Shown one piece after another: positions 47,367 through 57,046 of a DNA stretch of 64,000 nt. Under the pieces are notes generated by a model that was given only the letters and a program-made list of their open reading frames with translations, was not told the origin of the DNA and searched no databases. The stretch lies in contig NZ_KE384464.1 in NCBI RefSeq assembly GCF_000425845.1, positions 118,970-182,969 of the forward strand. The letters run 5' to 3'. How positions within the stretch are numbered: the stretch's first letter is position 1; each line of letters opens with the position of its first letter. Origin of the DNA: Jeotgalicoccus psychrophilus DSM 19085. GTDB taxonomy: Bacteria; Bacillota; Bacilli; Staphylococcales; Salinicoccaceae. The translations under genes and the position numbers were made by a program.

Positions 47367-47375
47367 TAAAATCAA

Positions 47376-47585
47376 TTCGAAGGAAGAGCAGTAACATATA
47401 TCGATTTACAAGAGAGCCGGTGGTGCTGTGAACCGGTATTTCATATATGCGAATGGACTTCTTTTATAAAACTTTAATTTAATATAACTTTTAATGAGTG
47501 GACCGGGCTTTACCGGTCAATATAGGTGGCACCGCGGCTCTCCGTCCTTAATATTTTTTAATATTAAGCATGGAGAGTTTTTTAT
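47376..47585 (+). promoter_or_regulatory. T-box leader 1 (tryptophan)
   Basis: Stem I runs from GGAAGAGCAGTAACA to GAATGGACTTC. The specifier loop has GAA-TGG-A, so the codon UGG (47454-47456) selects tRNA-Trp. The T-box sequence AGGTGGCACCGCGG is at 47524-47537 and the terminator hairpin (CTCTCC with GGAGAG, inner TTAATATT/AATATTAA, T run) at 47538-47585. Uncharged tRNA-Trp should favour the antiterminator. Confidence 0.93.
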
Positions 47586-47604
47586 TTATACTAATTTAAT
47601 ATCA

Positions 47605-47812
47605 GCAAATGGATTGAGTAGCAGCAGTCTTACGTTAACAGAGAGCCGGATATGGTGGAAACCGGCAGCGTGTTCTGCTGTGAATTGGGTTCCGGTTTTT
47701 AGGTTTGCTCGGGTAATGCCGTTATGCATTTGAGTGAAGTGAAAACTTCAACTGAGGTGGTACCGCGGTTTAACATCGTCCTCCATGACATTTTGTCATG
47801 GGGGATTTTTAA
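47605..47812 (+). promoter_or_regulatory. T-box leader 2 (probably tryptophan)
   Basis: A second complete T-box directly follows the first. Stem I holds GCAGCAG paired with CTGCTG; the specifier side reads TGAATTGGGTTCC, where the codon is UGG (47686-47688) or, by strict register after GAA, UUG. T-box sequence AGGTGGTACCGCGG at 47755-47768; terminator hairpin from TCCTCCATGACA to TGTCATGGGGGA at 47779-47805, then TTTTT. In tandem, the two would act in series before trpD. Confidence 0.9.
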
Positions 47813-47831
47813 TTTTTAGGAGGAATATATT

Positions 47832-48875
47832 ATGACATTAAATATTGCAGCAGTAACTGAAAAGACAATGATAAAAGTAAAAGACGGCAGTGATTTATCG
47901 TATAAAGAAATGCATGAATTTTTTACAGAAGTGTTAGACGGTAAAGTAACAGATGATGAACTCCGAGATTTCATAATCGCACTAAGCGATAAAGGTGAAA
48001 CTGTAGATGAAATTACAGCTATTGCCGAAGTATTGAAGTCATATGCGAAAGATATTCCAAATGTAAATAATAAAGTAATGGATAATTGCGGCACCGGCGG
48101 GGATCGATCCCGGAGTTTCAATATCTCAACAACTTCAGCTTTTGTGCTGGGAAGCTGCGGAGTAACTGTCGCAAAACACGGCAACAAGAGTGTTACGAGT
48201 AAGACGGGAAGTTCAGATGTACTGCAGGCACTTGGCGTAAATTTAAATTTCGACGCTGACAGAGTTGCGAAAGAATTAAACGAGTCAAATATTACATTTT
48301 TAAGTGCACCGCATGTACATCCGAAAATGGGACAGATTATGAGAGTGAGGCAGACCTTAAAACGTCCGACAGTATTTAATTTTATCGGACCATGTATTAG
48401 TCCGCTCGATCTGGACTATCAGTTTTTAGGCATCTACGACCGTAAAAAGCTGATGACAATTACGAAAGTACTGCAGCGTTTAGGACGTAAAAATGCAGTA
48501 GTAATGAACGGTGCAGGCCATATGGACGAAGCAACACTGCTTGGAGAAAACCATCTCGTATTTTTACGCGGCGGTGAAATAGAAGAAGTCGTTATCGATC
48601 CGACAGACTACGGATTAACACTGTGCGATAAGAGTGACATTGCAGGCGGAGACGGTTATGAGAATAAAGAAATTCTCGAATCAGTATTAAAAGGAACCGC
48701 AACACGTGCACAAATCGAAACAGTACTGCTGAATGCAGGCATTGGTCTGTTCGTCGCAGATGAAGCAAAATCAATTGGCGCAGGTATCCAAAAAGCGAGA
48801 GAAGCGATTCAGTCGGGGAAAGCATATAACAAACTGCAGGAAGTCATTAAAAATAATGAGGAGTCGAAAGTATGA
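47832..48875 (+). CDS. trpD: Anthranilate phosphoribosyltransferase
   Basis: Second step of tryptophan synthesis: anthranilate plus PRPP gives phosphoribosyl anthranilate. 347 aa; the PRPP/Mg site is DNCGTGGDRSRSFNIST (canonical GTGGD retained), followed by VAKHGNKSVTSKTGSSDVLQALG. ATG after AGGAGG. First gene of the operon after two T-boxes; trpE and trpG, which usually precede it, are absent here. Overlaps trpC by 4 bp. Confidence 0.95.
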   Translation: MTLNIAAVTEKTMIKVKDGSDLSYKEMHEFFTEVLDGKVTDDELRDFIIALSDKGETVDEITAIAEVLKSYAKDIPNVNNKVMDNCGTGGDRSRSFNISTTSAFVLGSCGVTVAKHGNKSVTSKTGSSDVLQALGVNLNFDADRVAKELNESNITFLSAPHVHPKMGQIMRVRQTLKRPTVFNFIGPCISPLDLDYQFLGIYDRKKLMTITKVLQRLGRKNAVVMNGAGHMDEATLLGENHLVFLRGGEIEEVVIDPTDYGLTLCDKSDIAGGDGYENKEILESVLKGTATRAQIETVLLNAGIGLFVADEAKSIGAGIQKAREAIQSGKAYNKLQEVIKNNEESKV

Positions 48876-49648
48876 CAATATTAGACGACATTGTAAAAGT
48901 GAAAAAAGAAGAACTTCTGAAATATCCGGAGGAAGTTGAAATAATTACAAGAGAAAAACCGCTGGACTTTACAGGCAGGCTTGACCGTAATAACGGTATC
49001 GCTCTAATCAGCGAAGTGAAACGCGCTTCACCGTCACAAGGTGACATTAATGCAGTGATGGATCCGCTGTCTCAGGCAAAATCCTACGTCAAAGGCGGAG
49101 CTGATGCGATCAGCGTGCTGACGGACACAAGTTTCTTTAAAGGTACTTTTGATGACTTAAAAAAAATTGCTGATGAAGTAGATGTCCCGGTACTGAACAA
49201 AGATTTTATTATCGATAAGCGGCAGATTAACCGTGCCTATAACCACGGGGCCGATATTGTTTTGTTAATTGTCACGATACTGGAAGACGAAGTACTGCAG
49301 GATTTATACAATTATGCAACAGAGCTTGGCTTAAATATTATCGTTGAAGTTCATGACGAAGACGAGTTAAAACGCGCACTGAAAATTTCACCGAAGATTA
49401 TCGGTATTAACAACAGAAACTTAAAAACGTTTACTGTTGATATCGGCAATAGTGAAAGGCTCCTTAAAAAATACGGAACGAATGATATTTATTTCATCGC
49501 CGAAAGCGGCATTCATACAGAAGCTGATGCCGGGCGCATGAAGCAGGCGGGCGCGGCAGGAATGCTCGTCGGAGAATCGTTAATGAGAGCAGACAGCATC
49601 GCAGAAAAAATTAAAGAATTGAAATCGGGTGAAGTGTATGAAAATTAA
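48872..49648 (+). CDS. trpC: Indole-3-glycerol phosphate synthase
   Basis: TIM-barrel enzyme of 258 aa. Catalytic elements visible are SEVKRASPSQGDI (Glu, Lys), VLNKDFIID, VEVHDEDEL, IGINNRNLKTF and FIAESGIHT. ATG overlaps the trpD stop (ATGA). The 3' end overlaps trpF by 11 bp, so translation is coupled along the operon. Confidence 0.96.
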   Translation: MTILDDIVKVKKEELLKYPEEVEIITREKPLDFTGRLDRNNGIALISEVKRASPSQGDINAVMDPLSQAKSYVKGGADAISVLTDTSFFKGTFDDLKKIADEVDVPVLNKDFIIDKRQINRAYNHGADIVLLIVTILEDEVLQDLYNYATELGLNIIVEVHDEDELKRALKISPKIIGINNRNLKTFTVDIGNSERLLKKYGTNDIYFIAESGIHTEADAGRMKQAGAAGMLVGESLMRADSIAEKIKELKSGEVYEN

Positions 49649-50264
49649 AATCTGCGGAATTAAAACAGTAGCAGAAGCGCAGCTGGCAGCAGCAGAAAAG
49701 CCGGACTTTATCGGCATGGTACTGGCACCGAGCAAGCGCCGTATTAATCTGGAGACAGTGACAGCAATTACTGAGAGCTTAAAAGGAACTGGTATAAAAA
49801 CTGTCGGTGTTTTCGTTAATCCTTCTAAAGAAGAGGCGGATGCCGCATTAAACGAAGCGGGTCTGGATTTTATACAATTTCATGGCGACGAGGACAAAGA
49901 TTTTGTTGAACAATATAAAGGACGAGCGATTAAAGCTTTTCCTTCGAACTCGGAATTGTCGTACAAAGAACGATTTAATTACGATGCGGAGTATATACTG
50001 ATCGACAGTCCGAGAGAAAAATATTACGGGGGCAGCGGTGTTGTATTTAACTGGTCTGAATTGCCTTTAGCTGAAATTGATAAATCCAGACTGGCCCTTG
50101 CCGGCGGGTTAAATCCCGAAAACGTTAAGGAAGCGGCAGCCATTGCCGGTCCTGCACTTATCGATGTATCCAGCGGAGTAGAAACTGACGGTCAAAAAGA
50201 TCCTGAAAAAGTCGCAGCATTTATAAAAAATATAAGAGGTGGACAAAATGACAGAAACTTATAA
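49638..50264 (+). CDS. trpF: Phosphoribosylanthranilate isomerase
   Basis: Small TIM-barrel isomerase of 208 aa. It starts [14 protein letters not shown], with the catalytic Cys in [14 protein letters not shown] and [12 protein letters not shown] are conserved. ATG 49638 is preferred to the GTG at 49629, which falls in the ribosome site. Separate from trpC, unlike the fused enterobacterial enzyme. Overlaps trpB by 17 bp. Confidence 0.95.
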   Translation: MKIKICGIKTVAEAQLAAAEKPDFIGMVLAPSKRRINLETVTAITESLKGTGIKTVGVFVNPSKEEADAALNEAGLDFIQFHGDEDKDFVEQYKGRAIKAFPSNSELSYKERFNYDAEYILIDSPREKYYGGSGVVFNWSELPLAEIDKSRLALAGGLNPENVKEAAAIAGPALIDVSSGVETDGQKDPEKVAAFIKNIRGGQNDRNL

Positions 50265-51459
50265 ATATCCAAGTGCGGATGGTAAATATGGTGAATTCGG
50301 CGGCACTTACGTAGCTGAATCATTAATTGCGACACTTGAAGAATTAAAAGAATCATATAAAAAGGCAAGTGAGGATCCGGAATTCCAGCGTGAATTTGAT
50401 TATTTAATGAAAGAATACGTCGGCCGTGAAAATCCGCTGTACTATGCGGAACGCTTAACAGAGAAACTCGGCGGAGCCAAAATATATTTGAAACGCGAAG
50501 ATTTAAATCATACCGGTGCACATAAAATTAATAATGCTATTGGCCAGGGACTGCTGACTAAATATATGGGTAAAACTAAAGTAATTGCGGAGACAGGCGC
50601 CGGACAGCACGGTGTCGCGACGGCGACAATCGCAGCCCTCTTAGGCCTTGAATGTAAAGTGTTTATGGGGGCGAAAGACGCGGACCGCCAGGAGCTTAAC
50701 GTGTTCAGAATGGAACTTTTAGGTGCAGAAGTCATTAGAGTGGAACAGGGCACTGCGACCTTAAAAGATGCTGTAAACGAAACGATGAGATACTGGGTTC
50801 AGCATATGGAAGATACACACTATGTACTAGGATCAGTACTTGGTCCGCATCCGTTCCCGCAAATTGTACGTGATTTCCAGAGCATTATTTCAAAAGAAGC
50901 AAAAGCGCAAATATTAGATAAAGAAGGACGTCTGCCGGATAAAGTTGTTGCATGTATCGGCGGCGGCAGTAATGCGATGGGAATGTTCTATAATTTTATC
51001 GAAGACAAAGATGTTGAATTAATCGGAGTAGAAGCCTCAGGAGAAGGCATCGATACAAATAAAGTGGCTGCTGCAATCAACCGCGGTTCAGTCGGTATTG
51101 CACACGGTGCAAAAATGCATATGCTGCAGGATGAAAACGGTCAGCTGCAGGGAACGCATTCAATTTCAGCAGGTCTCGATTATCCCGGAATCGGTCCGGA
51201 ACACAGCTTTTTATTCTCAACGAAACGTGCGAGTTATGAATATGCATCAGATGAAGAGGCGCTGAATGCATTCCAGAAATTGTCACGCACAGAAGGCATT
51301 ATTCCGGCACTGGAGAGTTCGCATGCCATTGCATATGTTATGAAGATTGCACCTGAACTTCCAAAAGATGAAATTATCGTCGTGTCGTTATCAGGCAGAG
51401 GGGATAAGGATGTTGAAATGGTGAAGAGAGAACTGGAGGCGAGAAGAACAAATGACTAA
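50248..51459 (+). CDS. trpB: Tryptophan synthase beta chain
   Basis: PLP enzyme of 403 aa. The PLP lysine is K93 in [13 protein letters not shown]; the phosphate-binding [10 protein letters not shown] and the substrate loop ETGAGQHG are present. ATG 50248 follows AGAGGTGG; an in-frame GTG at 50239 belongs to that site. Overlaps trpA by 8 bp, standard for the alpha2beta2 complex genes. Confidence 0.97.
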   Translation: MTETYKYPSADGKYGEFGGTYVAESLIATLEELKESYKKASEDPEFQREFDYLMKEYVGRENPLYYAERLTEKLGGAKIYLKREDLNHTGAHKINNAIGQGLLTKYMGKTKVIAETGAGQHGVATATIAALLGLECKVFMGAKDADRQELNVFRMELLGAEVIRVEQGTATLKDAVNETMRYWVQHMEDTHYVLGSVLGPHPFPQIVRDFQSIISKEAKAQILDKEGRLPDKVVACIGGGSNAMGMFYNFIEDKDVELIGVEASGEGIDTNKVAAAINRGSVGIAHGAKMHMLQDENGQLQGTHSISAGLDYPGIGPEHSFLFSTKRASYEYASDEEALNAFQKLSRTEGIIPALESSHAIAYVMKIAPELPKDEIIVVSLSGRGDKDVEMVKRELEARRTND

Positions 51460-52240
51460 AACTCGTATTGAAAATATGTTTCAGACACTAAACAGTCTAG
51501 ACGATAAAGCATTTATCGCGTATATTATGGCAGGAGACGGCGGACTCGATAAACTTGCCTATCAAATTAAAACACTGGAGGAAGCGGGAGTGGATCTGAT
51601 TGAAATTGGTATTCCGTTCAGCGATCCTGCAGCAGACGGCCCTGTCATCCAGCGTGCCGGTTTACGCGCACTTGAACACAATGTCAGTCTTAGGGATATA
51701 CTGCAAAAGCTTACAGAAATTAAAGATGAAATAAATGTGCCTTACGTCTTAATGACTTATTATAATCCGGTCTTTAATTACGGACTCGGGCAATTCGCAA
51801 AAGATGCAGATGCCGCAAATATCAGCGGAATTATTGTGCCGGACGTGCCGCTTGAAGAGGAAGCTGAACTTAAAACAGTATTAAAAGGTAGTGATATTGC
51901 CATTATCCGTCTCGCGACATTAACGACGTCAGATGACAGGCTGAAAGAGCTGTTAGATGAAGCGGAAGGATTTATCTATGCAGTAACTGTTAACGGCGTG
52001 ACCGGTAAACAAGCAGGCTACAGCCAGGAAGTGTTTGATAATCTCAGTCGTATTAAAAATAAAAGCAAAGTACCGGTATGTGCGGGATTTGGAATTAACT
52101 CAAGAGACGCTGCAGCAGCGCTTGGCGAGCACTGTGACGGTGTTATCGTCGGCTCGGCAATTGTAGAAATGTTTAATAATGCAGAAGAAGATAATATTAA
52201 AAAACTTATTCCTAAAAAGAATGCCGTGCATGCTAAATAG
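51452..52240 (+). CDS. trpA: Tryptophan synthase alpha chain
   Basis: TIM-barrel subunit of 262 aa that cleaves indole-3-glycerol phosphate. The catalytic Glu and Asp are in [29 protein letters not shown] and [12 protein letters not shown] are conserved. Last gene of trpDCFBA, followed by a long terminator hairpin. Confidence 0.96.
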   Translation: MTKTRIENMFQTLNSLDDKAFIAYIMAGDGGLDKLAYQIKTLEEAGVDLIEIGIPFSDPAADGPVIQRAGLRALEHNVSLRDILQKLTEIKDEINVPYVLMTYYNPVFNYGLGQFAKDADAANISGIIVPDVPLEEEAELKTVLKGSDIAIIRLATLTTSDDRLKELLDEAEGFIYAVTVNGVTGKQAGYSQEVFDNLSRIKNKSKVPVCAGFGINSRDAAAALGEHCDGVIVGSAIVEMFNNAEEDNIKKLIPKKNAVHAK

Positions 52241-52293
52241 CGATAAATCATCATTAATCATGTTATAATAAATGAAAATAATTTGATAATCTA

Positions 52294-52336
52294 TACTAAA
52301 AGACTATATTACAAATATAGTCTTTTAGTATTTTTA
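52294..52336 (+). terminator. Terminator of the trp operon
   Basis: A 17-bp stem: TACTAAAAGACTATATT with its complement at 52314-52330, loop ACA, then TTTTTAC. Confidence 0.93.
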
Positions 52337-52352
52337 CAGTGAGGGAAAACAC

Positions 52353-52952
52353 TTGAACGAATTAATCGAACTTTTGACGACTGAACAGGGGATAGAGACG
52401 CTATTTCAAAAATTTGAAGACTTAGGTTTTATCGTAGGATTTCTGCTCGTGTTTATCGAAGCGTTCCTGCCGTTTTTACCGCTTGTCGTAATTGTTATTT
52501 TAAATATTAACTCATACGGTATTATTGTCGGTTTCCTCGTGAGTTACACCGCCAGTGTGGCGGGCAGCTATTTAGTGTTTTTAATTGTCCGCAATTTATT
52601 CAGGCATCCGGCACAAAGATATATAGAAAAGCACGACAAGCTTAACAAAATGCTGAAGTTTATCGATGAACGGGGATTTACATTTTTATTCATATTACTG
52701 TCACTGCCGTTTACACCGTCATCAGTCGTAAATGTTATCACAGCTTTATCTAATATAAGAAGACATGTATACTTATATATATTATTAGCGTCAAAATTTA
52801 TTATGATATTATCGATGACACTTGTCGGTTATGACATAACTTCATTTTTTGACTCACCGTTAAAACTTATACTCTCGCTGGTATTTTTAGTACTGTTATA
52901 TCTGCTTTCAAAATGGTATCAGAAATATCTGGAAAGAAAAATGAATAAATAA
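52353..52952 (+). CDS. TVP38/TMEM64 (VTT-domain) membrane protein
   Basis: A 199-aa integral membrane protein with five to six hydrophobic segments and the VTT/DedA-like core: VFIEAFLPFLPLVVIVILNINSYGIIVGFLVSY, then SLPFTPSSVVNVITALSNI. Related proteins are lipid scramblases or flippases; the role of this one is unknown. Start is TTG 52353 after GAGGGAAAA. The neighbour order VTT-spsB-addB-addA is the same as in S. aureus. Confidence 0.88.
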   Translation: MNELIELLTTEQGIETLFQKFEDLGFIVGFLLVFIEAFLPFLPLVVIVILNINSYGIIVGFLVSYTASVAGSYLVFLIVRNLFRHPAQRYIEKHDKLNKMLKFIDERGFTFLFILLSLPFTPSSVVNVITALSNIRRHVYLYILLASKFIMILSMTLVGYDITSFFDSPLKLILSLVFLVLLYLLSKWYQKYLERKMNK

Positions 52953-52964
52953 GAGGTGTCATAA

Positions 52965-53495
52965 TTGGCAAAAGAAATTCGCGAATGGGCTGTAGCAATC
53001 TTAATTACAATTGTGGTAATTGCTGTCATACGAATGTTTCTCTTTGTCTCATTTTCAGTCGATGGGCTAAGCATGGATCCGACATTAGAAGATGGCGACA
53101 GAGTAGTAGTAAATAAATTTATATACGACCTGACTGATGTTGAACAGGACGATGTAATCGTCTTTAATTCAAATGAAGACTCAGCTTACGTTAAACGTGT
53201 AATTGGTGTGCCTGGTGATAATGTAGAGATGGTAGACCGTACTGTATATTTAAATGGTGAACCGCTGCAGGAAGATTATGTCACCCACCAGGGTGAATCC
53301 TATATGGACAATTTCACACTGAGCGATATGGGTGTTGAAGACGGAGTAATCCCGGAAGGTCATTATCTGGTACTCGGAGATAACCGTCCGGTCAGCAGAG
53401 ACTCAAGAGACTTTGGTTTAATCACCGAGGATTCTATTATCGGTGAAGTTCAGCTCAGATTCTGGCCGCTGAATGAAGTAGCTATTGATTTTTAA
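52965..53495 (+). CDS. spsB: Signal peptidase I
   Basis: Type I leader peptidase of 176 aa with one N-terminal membrane anchor (residues about 8-29). The catalytic dyad is Ser36 in SVDGLSMDPTL and Lys77 in AYVKRVIGVPGD, identical in position to S. aureus SpsB; LVLGDNRPVSRDSRDFG is box E. TTG 52965 follows AGAGGTG. No second inactive SpsA-like copy is present next to it. Confidence 0.95.
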   Translation: MAKEIREWAVAILITIVVIAVIRMFLFVSFSVDGLSMDPTLEDGDRVVVNKFIYDLTDVEQDDVIVFNSNEDSAYVKRVIGVPGDNVEMVDRTVYLNGEPLQEDYVTHQGESYMDNFTLSDMGVEDGVIPEGHYLVLGDNRPVSRDSRDFGLITEDSIIGEVQLRFWPLNEVAIDF

Positions 53496-53510
53496 TTATA
53501 AATATTACTA

Positions 53511-53543
53511 AAAGGAGATATTAGGGAATCTAATATCTCCTTT
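53511..53543 (+). terminator. Hairpin after spsB
   Basis: A 14-bp stem AAAGGAGATATTAG with CTAATATCTCCTTT, loop GGAAT. The following T run is weak, so it may be an imperfect terminator or an mRNA stabilising hairpin. Confidence 0.55.
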
Positions 53544-53566
53544 ATTCAAGTCAGGGGGCATATTGT

Positions 53567-56500
53567 ATGGGAATCACATTATGGACAGGCACGAGCGGTA
53601 CCGGTAAAACAAGCACCATGTTTAATGAAATTGAAGCGCTGACAAAAGATTCACCGCTCGGTTCTAATATATATATCGTTACACCGACGCAAAATACATT
53701 GAGTTATGAACAGCTCATTACCCAGCCAAAAAATGGTTTTGTTACCGGCAGTATGCGGACGAGTGTGTTCAGTTTTACCAGACTGATGTGGCACGTTTAC
53801 AATGAGCTCGGGCAGCCTGAAAAAGAATCACTGTCTGAAGCGGGACATGTAATGTTCATGCACAAACTGATGAATGATATGAAAGAAGTTTTAAATTATT
53901 ATCATACATCCGGCGGCTACATAAAATTTTCTGAGAAAGTGCTGGAGCAGATTACAGAATTCAGAGCATATAACGTCCAGCCTGAACAGCTTTTTGATAT
54001 GGAGTTTGAGAGAGGCAGAACGACAGAAAAATATGAAGATTTAAATAAAATATATTCTATGTGGTCAGAACGTATTACGGAATATAATATTGAAGATTTA
54101 AATATGATTCAAAATTTTATAGATGACATAAACCGTAAAAAGAACATTCGTACATTAAAAAATGCAGTAATTTATATCGACGGTTTTCACAACTTCACTG
54201 AAAGTGAATTCGATTTAATTTATGCTCTTGAAGGCAAGGTAAAAGAAGTTAATCTGCTCTTAACTCACAGCAAGTCTGAAGGCAGCGAACAGGCGCAAAG
54301 AGATATACTGCTGTTCAGAAAAACTGAAGCGGTAGTTACAAGACTGCAGGAACTGTTCGGTGAGCATTACGTAGAATTCCGTCACTTTGATGATGAATTT
54401 CTCCGTGCAAAACGTACCGGCCTCTCGCAGCTTGAAAAATTCATTACAACAGGTAAAAAAATGACAAACTACGATGGCATCACGATTACAGAATCGCCGT
54501 CGGTGCAGGAAGAAGTTATTGAGGTTGCCCGTAATATTGAGACGCTTGTCCGCGAAAAAGGTGCGAAATATTCCGATATCGGTATTTTATACCGTGATTC
54601 GAGCTATGAGGAACATATAAAAACGACATTTAAGCGGTTCAATATTTCCTATCATATGGATGCTGAGCACTCTATGGACTGCAACCCGTTCACACAGCTC
54701 ATTATTGCACTCCTTGAATGTTATAAGAGCCGTTTTCAGAGTTCATCATTTTTAAATGTTCTTAAAACCGGATACTTAAATAACGGGAACGATGATCAGC
54801 TGCTCGCTCACCTTGAAAATATTATTATCGAGCGCGGACTGACAGGATATGAATTGTTCGATGATGAGCGCTTTTCAATTGAATACCGTTTGGATGCAGA
54901 AGGTACGATTGACCGGATTGATAATACGGAATCGCTGAGTGAGATGATTGATTATAAAAACAATAAACTCGGACAGCTGAAAACATTTTTCAATGCATTA
55001 AAAGAAGGCAGCACGGTTAAAGATTACGTATCAGCCATTTATAACTTTATCGTCGATAATGGAATTTTAATTAAACTGGAAGATGAAATTCATGAGCTGG
55101 AAGAAACAGATGTGAGACTCAGAAACGAAACTGAACAGTCATATAATTTATTTATCCGTCTCTTAGACGACAGCTATACTGTTTTTAAAAATGAAGAAAC
55201 AGACTTTTCACTATTCTATGAAACGTTTATTGACGGCTTAAAATCAGCGACTTTTAATACAAGACCTGCAACAATTGATCAGGTGATAATCGGACTGATG
55301 GATCTCGCTAAAGTGGAAAATAAAAAGTATATATTTATAGTGGGTATGAACTACAATGTGATGCCCCAGGAATCCCGCAGCACAACGATAGTGACCGATG
55401 AAGAGAAACTTATTTTGAGCAATCGGGGAATCACGTTATCACCGAGCGCGCGAACGCTCGCCCAGGATGAGCGCTTCGTCTTTTACCTCGGTGTGACACG
55501 TCCGACAGATGAGCTGTTCATCAGCTGGTCATCAACGCTGCAAAATAAAGAAGCGACAAAAATCAGTCCGTTCGTTGCGGAATTTTTACCAGGAGAAACG
55601 GAAAATGTGCTGAATTACACCTACCGCAAAACTGCACATTATGATGTGAAAAGCTCAATCCGGCTGATTTCGAGTATACGCAGTATGGAAGCACTGGAGC
55701 ATTTTAAACTCCGCCAGCTCATGTCGACGGATAAAGAATATCTGCAGGATTTAAGCAGTGTGCCCCAGTACAGGCATTTTATTTCTGTCTATCAGTTATT
55801 AAAAACAGGTGACAGACAGGCCGTTATTAAACGTTTGAGACGAAATCTGACCTATGATAATAAAGCACGTAAAATTAACAATGCTACGGCAGAACAGTTA
55901 TACGGCGGAGAAATGAAAGCAAGTGTGTCGCGTTTTCAGTCGTATTTCAACTGTAATTTCCAGCATTTTTCAAATTACGGTCTGAAACTCAACGTCAGAC
56001 AGAACTATACGGTAAGGCCGCTTGAAATTGGTAACTTGTACCATAATGCACTGGAAAAAGTCGCTCACGATTTAAATATGACGCTCGAACATGATGATGA
56101 CAAAATCAAGAGTACGGTGAAAAATGCAGTGGAAACTGTTCTCAGAACGATCAGCTACGGTATTTTTGAACGGTCCGAATATTATTTATCACTGAAGGAG
56201 AAAGCAGTGCAGGCAATTACGACGACACTGCTCTTTATGAAAGATATCGAAACACTCGGCAACTATAAGATGACCCTGATTGAAACGGTATTCGGTAAAA
56301 AAAATGATGAACTCGGCGAGCTTGTTCTGGCAAGCCCGAACGGTAAAAAAATCATTCTGCGCGGTAAAATTGACAGGGTGGATACCTATAAAAACGACGG
56401 CAAAGTTTACGTAAATATTATCGACTACAAGTCGAGCGCAAGAGATTTAAGAAAGTCAGATGTGCTTAACGGTGTCGAATTGCAGATTATTACGTATATG

Positions 56501-57046
56501 TACGTGCTGATGAAGAAAGCAGAAGGATTGCTGGACGGAGAAATTATACCGAACTCGATGCTGTTTTATCATGTTAACGAACCGAAGGTTAAAGCCGAAG
56601 ACGAAACTCAGGCACAGAAAGAACGCCAAAGTGCGCTGAAACCGAAAGGGCTGTTCGTAGCAGACGATAATACGTTAAATATCGACGGCAACAGAGGGCT
56701 GGAAAATTTAATTACAGATACTGAATATATTAATGAATATTTCCCGCTGCAGGAGAAAAAAGACGGCACTTTTAACAGCCATTCGAAAAAACGTGTGCTG
56801 TCGTCAGAAATGTTCAAGCATTATTCCGACTACGTGATGGGGAAATTTAAAACAGCTACAGATGAAATTTACGACGGCAATACGCTTGCTAATCCGATTG
56901 ATACGAATGGCGGTCTGCCATGTCAATTCTGTGATTTTAAGGCGGCATGCCATATCGATAAATTAATAAATGCAGAAGATTACCGGACGAACCGTATTTC
57001 GGACGAAGATATAGAGGCATTTGAAAGTGAGGTGCACGATGGTTAA
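53567..57046 (+). CDS. addB: ATP-dependent helicase/nuclease subunit AddB
   Basis: Subunit of the AddAB double-strand break resection enzyme, 1159 aa. Walker A is WTGTSGTGKTS at residues 6-16. The C-terminal nuclease has NIIDYKSSARDLRKSD, and the four Fe-S cysteines are visible: one in YFNCNFQHF (about 800) and three in LPCQFCDFKAACHID (about 1124-1133). Overlaps addA by 8 bp. Confidence 0.96.
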   Translation: MGITLWTGTSGTGKTSTMFNEIEALTKDSPLGSNIYIVTPTQNTLSYEQLITQPKNGFVTGSMRTSVFSFTRLMWHVYNELGQPEKESLSEAGHVMFMHKLMNDMKEVLNYYHTSGGYIKFSEKVLEQITEFRAYNVQPEQLFDMEFERGRTTEKYEDLNKIYSMWSERITEYNIEDLNMIQNFIDDINRKKNIRTLKNAVIYIDGFHNFTESEFDLIYALEGKVKEVNLLLTHSKSEGSEQAQRDILLFRKTEAVVTRLQELFGEHYVEFRHFDDEFLRAKRTGLSQLEKFITTGKKMTNYDGITITESPSVQEEVIEVARNIETLVREKGAKYSDIGILYRDSSYEEHIKTTFKRFNISYHMDAEHSMDCNPFTQLIIALLECYKSRFQSSSFLNVLKTGYLNNGNDDQLLAHLENIIIERGLTGYELFDDERFSIEYRLDAEGTIDRIDNTESLSEMIDYKNNKLGQLKTFFNALKEGSTVKDYVSAIYNFIVDNGILIKLEDEIHELEETDVRLRNETEQSYNLFIRLLDDSYTVFKNEETDFSLFYETFIDGLKSATFNTRPATIDQVIIGLMDLAKVENKKYIFIVGMNYNVMPQESRSTTIVTDEEKLILSNRGITLSPSARTLAQDERFVFYLGVTRPTDELFISWSSTLQNKEATKISPFVAEFLPGETENVLNYTYRKTAHYDVKSSIRLISSIRSMEALEHFKLRQLMSTDKEYLQDLSSVPQYRHFISVYQLLKTGDRQAVIKRLRRNLTYDNKARKINNATAEQLYGGEMKASVSRFQSYFNCNFQHFSNYGLKLNVRQNYTVRPLEIGNLYHNALEKVAHDLNMTLEHDDDKIKSTVKNAVETVLRTISYGIFERSEYYLSLKEKAVQAITTTLLFMKDIETLGNYKMTLIETVFGKKNDELGELVLASPNGKKIILRGKIDRVDTYKNDGKVYVNIIDYKSSARDLRKSDVLNGVELQIITYMYVLMKKAEGLLDGEIIPNSMLFYHVNEPKVKAEDETQAQKERQSALKPKGLFVADDNTLNIDGNRGLENLITDTEYINEYFPLQEKKDGTFNSHSKKRVLSSEMFKHYSDYVMGKFKTATDEIYDGNTLANPIDTNGGLPCQFCDFKAACHIDKLINAEDYRTNRISDEDIEAFESEVHDG

